From JAATGA01 sp047605605 (GTDB taxonomy: Bacteria > Pseudomonadota > Alphaproteobacteria > Rhodobacterales > Rhodobacteraceae): a stretch of 59,574 nt of DNA. Of this stretch, positions 15,630 through 23,696 are shown piece by piece. A program made the translations under genes and the position numbers. The stretch is from assembly GCA_047605605.1 (NCBI GenBank), contig JASGFG010000011.1, forward strand, positions 1 to 59,574. Direction: 5' to 3'. Numbering within the stretch: the stretch's first letter is position 1; each line of letters begins with the position of its first letter. The notes under the pieces are model-generated. The model was not told the origin of the DNA, did no database searches, and saw only the letters and a program-made list of their open reading frames with translations.

Positions 15630-17330
15630 TCAGGCGGCGAGCCGGGCGTAGGCGCCCTTCCGCGCGATCAGTTCGGCATGGGCGCCGGTTTCGACGATGC
15701 GCCCGCCCTCCATCACCACGATGCGGTCGGCGTTGCGGATCGTGCCCAGCCGGTGCGCGATCACCAGGGTGGTACGGCCCTGCGACAATGCCTCGAGCGC
15801 GGACTGGATTTCGCGCTCGGTCTGGCTGTCCAGCGCGGAGGTCGCCTCGTCCAGGATCAGGATCGGCGGGTTCTTCAGGAATGCGCGCGCGATGGCAACC
15901 CGCTGTTTCTGCCCCCCCGACAGCATCACGCCGCGTTCGCCCACGATCGTGTCCAGCCCTTCGGGCAGGGTGTCGATCAGCGGGGCCAGTTGCGCCTTGG
16001 CGGCGGCGGCAAGGATTTCGTCGTCGGTCGCGCCCAAGCGGCCATAGGCGATATTCTCGCGCAGGGTGCCGCCGAACAGGAACACGTCCTGGCTGACCAG
16101 ACCGATCTGGCGGCGCAGGCTGTCCAGCCGCATCGCCGCCAGCGGCAGGCCATCCACCGTGATCTGCCCGCCCGTAGGTTCATAGAACCGCGGCAAGAGC
16201 GCCAGAAGCGTGGTCTTGCCCGCCCCCGAGGCGCCGACAAAGGCCACCGTCTCGCCCGCGCGGATGGTCAGGTCGATGTCGTTCAGCACCGGCCGCCCTT
16301 CGGCATAGGCGAAGGACACATGGTCGAACCGGATGTCGCCGCGCAGAACCGGCGCCTCGACCGCACCGGGGGTATCGGCGATCTCGGCCTCGGTCGCCAG
16401 CAGGTCGAGATAGCGGCGGAACCCGGCAATGCCGCGCGGATAGGTCTCGATCACCGCGGCGATCTTGTCCAGCGGGCGGAAGAACACGCCGACCAGCAGC
16501 AGGAAGCCGACGAAGCCCCCGGTGGTCAGCCCGCCTTGCAGCACGAACCATGCCCCGGCGACCATCACCACCACCTGGACAAAGCGCATTCCCATGTAGT
16601 GGATCGACGACGACCAGGCCATGACGCGATAGGCGTCAAGCTTCGTCGCGCGATAGCGGGCGTTGTCGCGGGCGAAGAGCTTGCGTTCGTGGTGTTCGTT
16701 GGCAAAGGCCTGCACCACGCGGATGCCGCCCAGCGTTTCCTCCAGCCGGACGTTGAAATCGCCGACACGGGAATAGATCTGCTGCCAGGTTTTCGTCATC
16801 CGCCCGCCAAAGACGGTGACGATGCCGATGGTCGCGGGCACGATCCCCGCGGTGATCAGCGCCAGCGTGGGATGCACCCAGAACATCAGCGCGAAAGCCC
16901 CGGCAAAGGTCATGATCGCGATGAACAGATCCTCGGGGCCGTGGTGGGCGACCTCGCCGATCTCTTCCAGGTCGCGGGTCACGCGGGCGACCAGCTTGCC
17001 GGTGCGGGCGCGGTCGAACCACCGCCAAGACAGGCGCGTCAGGTGGTCGAAGGCGCGGGCGCGCATCTCGGTCTCGATGTTGATTCCCAGCTTGTGGCCC
17101 CAGTAGATGACGATGGCCATCAGCCCGGTGTTCAGCACATAGATCGCCATCAGCCCCGCCCCGGCCATCAGCGTCAGCCCCCAGTCGCCCTGCGGCAACA
17201 GCCGGTCGATGAAGGCGGAAATGGCAAGGGGGAAGGCCAGTTCCAGCAGGCCGGACAGCACGGCACAGCCGAAGTCCAGCCAGAACAGGGCGGCCCAGGG
17301 GCGATAATAGGCGAAGAACTGGCGAAGCAT
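15630..17330 (-). CDS. ABC transporter, fused permease and ATPase (exporter fold)
   Basis: The 566-residue half-transporter has an N-terminal type-I exporter membrane domain (six predicted helices, residues about 15-310) and a C-terminal ATPase: GASGAGKTTL (Walker A), VSQDVFLFGGTLRENIAYG (Q-loop region), VMLSGGQKQR (signature) and ILILDEATSALD (Walker B). It lies 52 bp downstream of the siderophore receptor on the same strand, so it is probably co-transcribed with it. Exporter-fold ABC proteins can also import siderophores (YbtPQ, IrtAB are known cases), so an uptake role is possible; lipid or drug export is the alternative. The start gives MLRQFFAYYRPW, normal for the family; residues further upstream look non-coding. 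Confidence 0.88.
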   Translation of the reverse strand: MLRQFFAYYRPWAALFWLDFGCAVLSGLLELAFPLAISAFIDRLLPQGDWGLTLMAGAGLMAIYVLNTGLMAIVIYWGHKLGINIETEMRARAFDHLTRLSWRWFDRARTGKLVARVTRDLEEIGEVAHHGPEDLFIAIMTFAGAFALMFWVHPTLALITAGIVPATIGIVTVFGGRMTKTWQQIYSRVGDFNVRLEETLGGIRVVQAFANEHHERKLFARDNARYRATKLDAYRVMAWSSSIHYMGMRFVQVVVMVAGAWFVLQGGLTTGGFVGFLLLVGVFFRPLDKIAAVIETYPRGIAGFRRYLDLLATEAEIADTPGAVEAPVLRGDIRFDHVSFAYAEGRPVLNDIDLTIRAGETVAFVGASGAGKTTLLALLPRFYEPTGGQITVDGLPLAAMRLDSLRRQIGLVSQDVFLFGGTLRENIAYGRLGATDDEILAAAAKAQLAPLIDTLPEGLDTIVGERGVMLSGGQKQRVAIARAFLKNPPILILDEATSALDSQTEREIQSALEALSQGRTTLVIAHRLGTIRNADRIVVMEGGRIVETGAHAELIARKGAYARLAA

Positions 17331-17351
17331 GGCTGTCTTTCGCACGAGGCG

Positions 17352-17373
17352 GGGCGGGCCCGCAAGCCCGCCC
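17352..17373 (-). terminator. Hairpin between siderophore receptor and ABC exporter-type gene
   Basis: An 8 bp perfect stem (GGGCGGGC and GCCCGCCC, 6 nt loop) fills the 52 bp gap between the two minus-strand genes. No T run follows in either direction, so partial termination or mRNA end protection favouring the receptor is more likely than full termination. Confidence 0.45.
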
Positions 17374-17382
17374 GCCCGGATT

Positions 17383-19557
17383 TCAGAACTTGTGCGAGAT
17401 CGCCAGCGAAACCCGCCGCCCTTCGCCGTAGAAGCAGCTGAAGCCCGTCTGGCAGGCCGCCACATAGGTCTTGTCGGCCAGGTTCGTCACGGCCAGGTTG
17501 GCATTCCAGTCCGGCGCGAAATCATAGCTGACGCCGGCATCGACCAGCGTGACCGACGGCACCTTCAGCGTATTGGCGTTGTCGGCCCAGCTGGACCCCA
17601 GATGCCGCACACCCGCCGTCAGCGTCAGGCCGGGAACCGAGGGCAGGTCGTAATCGACCTTGACCGAGGCCATCTTTTCCACCGTGCCATAGGGCGTCTT
17701 GCCGATCAGCGTGGTGTCGACATCATCCTTGACCTCGACCTTCATCGAGGTCAGCGCGGCCTGAAGCTTCAGCCCGTTGCCGAAATCGTGCCGCGCCTCC
17801 AGTTCAACGCCGCGGGAATTGACCTTGCCGATCTGGTAATAGTCATAGCCCGCGCCATTCCACACCGATTGCGAGATGTCCTCGCGGTCGATGTCGAACA
17901 GCGACAGCGTGACCAGCGTGGTGTCCGCGGGCGACCATTTCAGGCCGATTTCCTTTTGGTTGCCGGTTTCCGGGCTGATCGCATTGCCCGCGGTGGTGGT
18001 GACGACCTGGGGGTTGAAATAGCTCGACGCCGAGGCATAGGCCGCCAGACCGCCCGCGAATTCCTTGGTCACACCCAGCCGCCAGGTGGTTTCGCCGTCC
18101 CTGCGGCTGGACCCTTCGGCGCCGGTGAAACGGTCGTCGCTGACCGAGGTTTCGGCGATGTCGTGGCGCAGGTTGGCGGTGGCGGTCCAGCCGTTGCCCC
18201 ATTTGATCTGGTCTTGCAGGTAGAGGCCGATCTGGGTCTGGCGCACGATATTGTCCAGATAGGGCGTCGTGTCGGGCTGCGCCGCGCCATAGACCGGGTT
18301 CGAGGCCGAAAGCCCCGTCGCCGCATCGGGCCAGGCGACCGAGGCCTGGACCTGATCCATGTCGAACCATTTGGCATCCAGCCCGACCATGAACCTGTGC
18401 TGCACCCCGCCGGTGGCAAAGTCGTTCTCCAGCCGCAGGTCGTTCATGACGGTGCGCGCGGTGGTGTCATGCTGGAAAAAGATGCGTGACAGGGTGTTGT
18501 CGGGGTCGGTCGGCGTCATCGCATAGCCGGCATAGCCATAGGCGTAGACCGAGCTTTCCTTCAGATGCGACCAGCCGAGGCGGGTGTTGTTCACCAGCCG
18601 CCAGCCGCTGTCGAAGCTGTGGGCGATTTCCGATGACAGCATGACCTGATCGCGCTTGTATTCGTCATAGCCCGGCTCGCCCGAGTTGAAGTCGCGGTCG
18701 ATGCGGCCGAAGGTGGCGCTGGCATCCTTGACGGCGCCGTAATAGGGCAGCCAGGCGCCGCCGACGTGATCTTCGTCGATCTTGTCATAGGACAGGCCAA
18801 GGGTGATCTCGGTTCCCCCGGCCGTGGTGTATTGCAGCGACGGCGCCAGCAGGAACCGGCTGCCCGGCTCGAACACGCCCATGTCGTCGGTGCGTTCGGC
18901 CTTGGCGACGAAACGGTATTGCAGGTTGTCCGAAATCACGCCCTGACGGTCCGTCGACAGCCAGACGCGGCCGGATTCGTCCACGCCCAGCTCGTCCTTG
19001 CCGCCGGTTTCGCCCGTGGGACGTTTCGACACCATGTTGACGATGCCGCCGGGGTTGGCCGCGCCATACAGCGCCGAGGCCGGGCCGCGCAGGACCTCGA
19101 TCCGCTCCAGCTCGAACGGGTCGATGTAGAAACCGCCGAAACCATAGGAATAGGACGGCAGGCCGTCCAGGAAGGCGCCCGTCGCCGTTCCGGCAAAGCC
19201 GCGCACAAAGAACCAGTTGGTGTCGCTGTCATAGCCATAGGGCTGGGTCTGCACCCCGGCCGAATAGGCCAGCGCGCCGTCGACCTTGTTGACGTTCATC
19301 TGGTCAAGCTCTTCCGCGCCGATGACGGAAACCGACTGCGGGATCTCGGTCAGCTTCGCCGCTACCTTGGAGCCGGTCAGGGTGGCCGGATTGGCCCGGT
19401 TCGCGACCGGACCCGTCGCACCGTTCTCGCCCGCCTTCAGGACGATTTCGTTCAGCACGACGGTATCTTCCTGCTGCGCCACGGCGGCGGCAGGAAGCAC
19501 GAAGGCCAGAAGGGCGGTCTGGCCCATCAGGCGGGCAAGCGAGGAAAGCGGGGTCAT
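17383..19557 (-). CDS. TonB-dependent siderophore receptor (FhuA/FoxA-like)
   Basis: This outer-membrane receptor has 724 residues. The signal peptide ends near AAAVAQQ. The plug has TEIPQSVSVIGAEEL and ERIEVLRGPASALYGAANPGG, the hallmark of the hydroxamate-type siderophore receptor family. The barrel ends AISHKF, and just before it ACQTGFSCFYGEGRRVSL matches the conserved C-terminal cysteine-containing block of FhuA/FoxA-like proteins. I chose the ATG at 19557 because AGGA precedes it by 6 nt; an ATG at 19572 has no ribosome-binding site. An AraC regulator lies upstream and a direct-repeat operator candidate lies in the gap, suggesting siderophore-induced expression. Confidence 0.9.
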   Translation of the reverse strand: MTPLSSLARLMGQTALLAFVLPAAAVAQQEDTVVLNEIVLKAGENGATGPVANRANPATLTGSKVAAKLTEIPQSVSVIGAEELDQMNVNKVDGALAYSAGVQTQPYGYDSDTNWFFVRGFAGTATGAFLDGLPSYSYGFGGFYIDPFELERIEVLRGPASALYGAANPGGIVNMVSKRPTGETGGKDELGVDESGRVWLSTDRQGVISDNLQYRFVAKAERTDDMGVFEPGSRFLLAPSLQYTTAGGTEITLGLSYDKIDEDHVGGAWLPYYGAVKDASATFGRIDRDFNSGEPGYDEYKRDQVMLSSEIAHSFDSGWRLVNNTRLGWSHLKESSVYAYGYAGYAMTPTDPDNTLSRIFFQHDTTARTVMNDLRLENDFATGGVQHRFMVGLDAKWFDMDQVQASVAWPDAATGLSASNPVYGAAQPDTTPYLDNIVRQTQIGLYLQDQIKWGNGWTATANLRHDIAETSVSDDRFTGAEGSSRRDGETTWRLGVTKEFAGGLAAYASASSYFNPQVVTTTAGNAISPETGNQKEIGLKWSPADTTLVTLSLFDIDREDISQSVWNGAGYDYYQIGKVNSRGVELEARHDFGNGLKLQAALTSMKVEVKDDVDTTLIGKTPYGTVEKMASVKVDYDLPSVPGLTLTAGVRHLGSSWADNANTLKVPSVTLVDAGVSYDFAPDWNANLAVTNLADKTYVAACQTGFSCFYGEGRRVSLAISHKF

Positions 19558-19626
19558 GGCGGTCCTGTTCATACGCAAACGCAGGCGCGGGCCGAAAGGG
19601 CGCGGGCACAATGGCCGAGTGTTTAT

Positions 19627-19642
19627 GTAGGGATAGGTAGGG
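19627..19642 (-). promoter_or_regulatory. Direct repeat GTAGGG, 10 bp period: candidate AraC operator
   Basis: Between the AraC gene and the receptor gene, GTAGGG occurs twice at a 10 bp period (19627 and 19637), in an AT-richer patch about 70-85 bp upstream of the receptor start codon. Direct repeats in phase on the helix are typical AraC-family sites. Assignment to the adjacent AraC protein is inferred. Confidence 0.5.
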
Positions 19643-19662
19643 GCGCTTGTGCCGCCCTGCCG

Positions 19663-20571
19663 TCATTTGAACGGCTCTGCTGCAAAGTTCGGACCCATGG
19701 CCTGCCGCCGTCGCCATGTCGCGGGCGGAACACCCTTTTCGGCGCGGAAGGACCGGGTGAAATGGGCCTGATCGGCAAAGCCGGTGGCAAAGGCGACCTC
19801 GGCAAGCGGGCGCAGCGGATCGGCCAGCATCAGGCTTTGCGCGGCGGCAAGGCGGCGCTGCATCTGCCAGCGCTGCGGGGACTGGCCGGTCGTCAGCTTG
19901 AACGCATGGGCGAACCAGCTTTCCGACAGGCCGACGGCAAGGGCCAGTTCCGCAACCGGCAGGTGCCGGTCGATCCGTTCGTCGACATGCCGGCCAAGGG
20001 CGGCCATCTGGAACGGGGTCAGCCCGCCGGATTGCGCGCGGGCAGGGGCGGCGCCCACCTCGGGCGGGGCCTCGAACACCTCGGCCAGGGTGGCCAGAAG
20101 CAGACCCTCCATCATGATCGCCGCCCGTGTGGGACAGGCGATCTCGGCCGCGATCATCTGAGCCAGCGGACGCAGCCGGTCGGTATCGGCCAGAAGCTGC
20201 GGACGGCGGGGGTCACGGCGCAGATCCACGCTGGCCAGCCGCCGTTCCAGCGCGTCGGTCTGCAAATGCAGATCGACATGGGCGAAATCGCAGGTCGCAG
20301 TGATGCGCGAGGCGATAGGAACATCCGCCGGGACATAAAGCGCCGCCACACCCTGACCACTGACCCCGGCCCCGGAAAGTTCCAGCCCGGCGGCACCGTC
20401 GTCAAGAAACAGCACGATGCGCGGCTGGGGCGACAGATAGTGCCCGCCGCCGCCCGATGTGCCGCTGGCCTCCCAGAAGTCGGCGACCACGCCCGGCCAG
20501 GCGCGAAAGCGCAAGGGCCGGCGGGCGTGAATCCCGCGAAGTTCGGACCGCATTGCGGGGTGAAAGGTCAT
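19663..20571 (-). CDS. AraC-family transcriptional regulator
   Basis: The 302-residue protein (from the ATG at 20571) has an N-terminal sensor-like region and a C-terminal double HTH: HLPVAELALAVGLSESWFAHAFKLTTGQSPQRWQMQRRL, then PLAEVAFATGFADQAHFTRSFRAEKGVPPATWRR. Regulators of this kind next to siderophore receptors (PchR, YbtA type) activate them when the siderophore is present. The gene is read in the same direction as the receptor and ends about 105 bp before its start. The ATG at 20571 has AAGGG at good spacing; an ATG 30 nt further upstream (20601) is also possible. Confidence 0.86.
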   Translation of the reverse strand: MTFHPAMRSELRGIHARRPLRFRAWPGVVADFWEASGTSGGGGHYLSPQPRIVLFLDDGAAGLELSGAGVSGQGVAALYVPADVPIASRITATCDFAHVDLHLQTDALERRLASVDLRRDPRRPQLLADTDRLRPLAQMIAAEIACPTRAAIMMEGLLLATLAEVFEAPPEVGAAPARAQSGGLTPFQMAALGRHVDERIDRHLPVAELALAVGLSESWFAHAFKLTTGQSPQRWQMQRRLAAAQSLMLADPLRPLAEVAFATGFADQAHFTRSFRAEKGVPPATWRRRQAMGPNFAAEPFK

Positions 20572-20601
20572 GCGGTGCCCTTGTCCGACGCGGCGGATCA
20601 T

Positions 20602-20764
20602 AATATCCGACTATTTTAATATGTTATAGAAACATCAATACCCGCGCAAGCGTCTGTCGCATCGCGCGGGCAGGGAAAGACGGGTGTGCCGGCACGTCCG
20701 CCCGCCCCGGCCTGGGAACGGGCGGGGCGGCAAAGGCGTCGGCCAGTTATGGCCTGCGCTGGAC
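20602..20764 (-). promoter_or_regulatory. AT-rich promoter region of the AraC gene and 3' flank of the PadR gene
   Basis: The half next to the AraC gene is strikingly AT-rich for this genome (around 20602-20640) and probably contains its promoter. The other half is GC-rich, with a 7 bp stem CCCGCCC/GGGCGGG (20701-20726), a weak terminator candidate for the PadR gene, and the inverted repeat CCCGCGC/GCGCGGG at 20641-20670. No known operator was recognised. Confidence 0.35.
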
Positions 20765-21316
20765 TTAGCCTTTGCGTTCGACCTCGCGCGCGGCGGTGTC
20801 CAGCGCGGCGGCGATGCGGTCGATCTCATCTGCATCCAGCGCGCCGGCTTGCAGGCGAAGCCGCAATGCCAGCCGCAGGTTTTCCATCGCGCGGATCACC
20901 GGCGCGGGCGGGCCGCCCCGGTCGCCCTGGCCGATGCGCGCCAGCAGATCGTCGACAGCCGCACGGTTTTCCTGAAGGAAGGCGCTGCCCTCGGCGGTGA
21001 TGCGATAGGTCTTGCGTCCCGCCGCTTCGGGCGAGACCTCGGCAAAACCCATGTCCTCCAGCCAGGAGAGGGTCGGATAGATCACGCCGGGGCTGGGGCT
21101 GTAGCTGCCGCCAAAGCGATCCCCGATCTCGCGGATCAGGTCATAGCCGTGGCGCGGCTGGTCGGCGATCAGGGCCAGGACCAGCAGCCGCAACTCGCCA
21201 TAGTCGAAGGGGCGCCCGTGCCGGCGCGGACCGCCGGGGTGCCTGTGGCCCCCGCCCATGGGGCCCGAGGGAGAATGAAAGGGGTGACGGTGGGGATGAT
21301 GCATGTGATGTTTCAT
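20765..21316 (-). CDS. PadR-family regulator with His-rich N-terminus (YqjI-like)
   Basis: The 183-residue protein begins MKHHMHHPHRHPFHSPSG, a metal-binding-like His-rich tail. It is followed by a PadR winged helix: FDYGELRLLVLALIADQPRHGYDLIREI, then YSPSPGVIYPTLSWLEDMGF and a C-terminal helical part. E. coli YqjI has the same architecture and represses yqjH, a siderophore-interacting reductase; a gene of that reductase family lies in this island. The start at 21316 was chosen over an in-frame ATG at 21361, because a 16 bp palindrome at 21327-21342 sits just upstream and would otherwise be inside the gene. Probably it senses iron or nickel and represses itself; inferred. Confidence 0.85.
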   Translation of the reverse strand: MKHHMHHPHRHPFHSPSGPMGGGHRHPGGPRRHGRPFDYGELRLLVLALIADQPRHGYDLIREIGDRFGGSYSPSPGVIYPTLSWLEDMGFAEVSPEAAGRKTYRITAEGSAFLQENRAAVDDLLARIGQGDRGGPPAPVIRAMENLRLALRLRLQAGALDADEIDRIAAALDTAAREVERKG

Positions 21317-21326
21317 GCCACGAGAA

Positions 21327-21342
21327 ATATATCTAGATATAT
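21327..21342 (-). promoter_or_regulatory. Perfect 16 bp palindrome: candidate PadR operator
   Basis: ATATATCTAGATATAT is fully palindromic and starts 11 bp upstream of the chosen start codon of the PadR gene. It is very AT-rich against the GC-rich background and overlaps the region where the core promoter should be. PadR proteins bind palindromes in their own promoters, so autoregulation is the likely purpose. Confidence 0.65.
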
Positions 21343-21420
21343 CGAAATCAAGGGATGGCATGAAAGTTTTCAGCCTAGGGGGCGGCGACGACAGAAGGGG
21401 ACAGGTCTAGGGATGTCGGC

Positions 21421-22764
21421 TCAGCCCGCGCCCTGCGCCTGTTCCAGCGGCAGGCGCAGCTCGGCCTGGAAGCCGCCTCCCTGGCGGTTGGACAGCTTGA
21501 GCGCGCCGCCATGGCTGACGGCGATGTCGCGCGCGATGGACAGGCCAAGACCTATGCCGCCGCTTTGCGCGCTGCGGCTCGGCTCGCCCCGCACGAACGG
21601 CTCGGCGATCCGTTCCAGCTTTTCGGGCGGCACGCCGGGGCCGCGATCCTCGACCGTGATCACCGCCTCGGTTGCCTGCCTCTCCATCCGCACGGTGGCG
21701 CCGCCCGCATAGCGGACGGCGTTGTCGATCAGATTGCCGACCGCGCGCGATATGGCCACCGGACGAAGCCGCAGGGTCAGCGGCGCGGCCTCGGCCAGGG
21801 TGGCGCCCCGGTCGTGGCATAGCCGCGACAGCAGGGCGCGCAGATCGGTCGGCACACGGTCCTCGCCCGCGGTCATGCCGCGGGCATAGCGCATCAGATC
21901 GTCGGTCATCACGCCCATCTCGTCCAGCGTGCAGATCATCGGATCGCGGATCTCGGCATCGTCCAGCAGTTCGGCCCGGATGCGCAGGCTGGTGATCGGC
22001 GTGCGCAGGTCATGGCCGACCGCGGCCAGAAAGCGCATCCGTTCATTCTCGAAATCGGCGATGCGGGCCTGCATGTCGTTGAAGGCGATCGCCGCGTCGC
22101 GCAGTTCCCGCGCCCCCGCGACCGGCACGCGGGCATTGCGCTCGCCATCGCCTGCGGCCCGGGCCGCGCGGGCCAGGTCGCGCAACGGCTGCGTCATGCG
22201 CCGGATAAAGATCAGCCCCACCACCAGCGTTCCGGCCAGCGACAGGACCAGCGGCGCGAAAAAGCTGCTCTTGCGCGGCCAGGCCGTTGCGGGGGGCAAG
22301 GGGTAGAGCAGCGAGTTCAGCCATTCCCCGCGATGCGCCCCGGCTGTCAGTTGCACCGACACCATCAGAAGCAGCGGCGCCCCCGCCTCGGACTGGCCGC
22401 GGCTGCCGTCGACCACGCGGATCGCTCGGCCGGGCAGGCCGCGCGCGATCTGCGCCTCGATCCCGTCGGCCGAGGGCGCATCCTCGGGGCCAAGGGGGCG
22501 GGGGCCCAGCGAAAACCGGGTAAAGCCGGTGGTGCTGTGCGCCAGGATGGACAGGCCGGTGTCATGCGGCACCTCCTCCAGCGCGGTGACAAGCGCGACC
22601 AACCGCCCCATGTCCCCCTGGATGCGCACGGCCCTGTCGAAGCCCGAGCCTTCGCGCGCCAGAAGCAGCGCGGCGATAGCGTTGACCCCCACCAGAGCCA
22701 GTAGCAGCAGCAGCGCGAACTGGCCGGCCAGCCCGGCGGGCAGCAGCCTTTTCCAAAGGCTCAT
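21421..22764 (-). CDS. Sensor histidine kinase
   Basis: This membrane kinase has 447 residues. TM1 (about 10-35) and TM2 (about 170-190) flank a periplasmic sensing domain of roughly 130 residues; HAMP, HisKA with the phospho-accepting histidine in VGHDLRTPITSLR, and an HATPase domain follow, the last with NLIDNAVRYAGG (N box), VEDRGPGVPP (G1) and GGIGLGLSIARDI (G2). The ATG overlaps the response regulator stop (ATGA), so the two are one operon. Position in an iron-uptake island suggests siderophore or iron sensing, as for PfeS, but the periplasmic domain gives no direct clue. Confidence 0.92.
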   Translation of the reverse strand: MSLWKRLLPAGLAGQFALLLLLALVGVNAIAALLLAREGSGFDRAVRIQGDMGRLVALVTALEEVPHDTGLSILAHSTTGFTRFSLGPRPLGPEDAPSADGIEAQIARGLPGRAIRVVDGSRGQSEAGAPLLLMVSVQLTAGAHRGEWLNSLLYPLPPATAWPRKSSFFAPLVLSLAGTLVVGLIFIRRMTQPLRDLARAARAAGDGERNARVPVAGARELRDAAIAFNDMQARIADFENERMRFLAAVGHDLRTPITSLRIRAELLDDAEIRDPMICTLDEMGVMTDDLMRYARGMTAGEDRVPTDLRALLSRLCHDRGATLAEAAPLTLRLRPVAISRAVGNLIDNAVRYAGGATVRMERQATEAVITVEDRGPGVPPEKLERIAEPFVRGEPSRSAQSGGIGLGLSIARDIAVSHGGALKLSNRQGGGFQAELRLPLEQAQGAG

Positions 22765-23480
22765 GCCAGCGTCTCCACCGGCGCGGCCAGCCGGTAGCCG
22801 CCGCCCCATTCGGTCAGGATGATGCGTGGCGACCTTACATCATCGCCGATCTTGCGGCGCAGGCGGCTGACGGCATTGTCGACGGCCCGGTCATAGGCCC
22901 TGGCCTCGCGCCCGCGGATCAGGTCAAGCAAGCGCATCCGCGTCAGGATGTCGCCCGGATGGTCCAGAAACGTCGCCAGAAGCCGGTTTTCCCCGGTGGT
23001 CAGCTTGACGGAGGCTCCGTCGGGCAGGGTGACGGTATGGGCCAGCGCATCATGCACCAGATCGCCGAACCGCCGCCGCCCGGTGCCCGAGGGCTGCTGT
23101 CCGGGCGGCGAACGGCGCAGGACCGACCGGATCCGCGCCACAAGTTCCCGCGGGTTAAAGGGCTTGCACAGGTAATCGTCCGCCCCCAGTTCCAGCCCGG
23201 CGATCCGGTCGCTTTCCGAAGCCAGCGCGGTCAGCAGGATGACAGGCACCCGCCCCTCGCGCACAAGGCTGCGGCACAGGCTCAGCCCGTCTTCGCCCGG
23301 CATCATCACGTCCAGAACCGCCAGATGCACCGCCGCGCCCGAAAGGATGGCCCGCGCCTCGGCCGCATCTGCGGCAAGGCGCACGCGGAACCCCTGCCGG
23401 CGCAGATACTGGCCCAGCGGTTCGCGGATGTCGCGGGCATCGTCGACGATCAGGATCTGCGGCGTGATTGGGTCTGACAT
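22761..23480 (-). CDS. OmpR-family response regulator
   Basis: The 239-residue protein has a receiver domain (acidic pair in ILIVDDARD, phospho-acceptor in LAVLDVMMPGEDG, lysine in YLCKPFNPREL) and a C-terminal winged helix (LTTGENRLLATFLDHPGDILTRMRLLDL, then DRAVDNAVSRLRRKIGD). The start at 23480 gives MSDPITPQILIVDD with AGGA 8 nt upstream. It is partner of the downstream kinase. A direct repeat with 10 bp period lies 84-101 bp upstream and matches three sites before the FepA-like receptor, suggesting autoregulation and control of that receptor. Confidence 0.93.
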   Translation of the reverse strand: MSDPITPQILIVDDARDIREPLGQYLRRQGFRVRLAADAAEARAILSGAAVHLAVLDVMMPGEDGLSLCRSLVREGRVPVILLTALASESDRIAGLELGADDYLCKPFNPRELVARIRSVLRRSPPGQQPSGTGRRRFGDLVHDALAHTVTLPDGASVKLTTGENRLLATFLDHPGDILTRMRLLDLIRGREARAYDRAVDNAVSRLRRKIGDDVRSPRIILTEWGGGYRLAAPVETLA

Positions 23481-23563
23481 TCCTGTGGTCCTGCGGGATC
23501 GGGTCGTGGAATACCGGCGGCCGACCGCCTGTTCCAGCATCACCAGTGCCGCAGGGCGGCAAG

Positions 23564-23581
23564 TTTGTCGCGAATTGTCGC
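23564..23581 (-). promoter_or_regulatory. Direct repeat TGTCGC-N4-TGTCGC upstream of the response regulator
   Basis: TGTCGC occurs at 23566 and 23576, period 10 bp, within the block TTTGTCGCGAATTGTCGC. It agrees in 16 of 18 positions with the first site upstream of the FepA-like receptor (6731-6748). It lies in the divergent gap between the two-component operon and the TetR gene, nearer the former. Candidate autoregulatory site of the response regulator. Confidence 0.6.
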
Positions 23582-23634
23582 TTTTTGGCTGACGAGGGCG
23601 CGCCGGCTGCTCATATCCGCTCCCGGATCACCCC

Positions 23635-23646
23635 TGAACGAGTTCA
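23635..23646 (+). promoter_or_regulatory. Inverted repeat TGAAC-N2-GTTCA upstream of the TetR gene
   Basis: Perfect 5 bp arms around GA lie 51-62 bp before the TetR start codon. TTGCGA (23648) and TAGCCT, spaced 17 bp, follow directly and could be the -35 and -10 elements. TetR proteins usually bind such a palindrome in their own promoter. Inferred from layout only. Confidence 0.4.
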
Positions 23647-23696
23647 CTTGCGAACGGTTGATCCTTTTCCTAGCCTTGCAAAAAGAGGAACCGATC

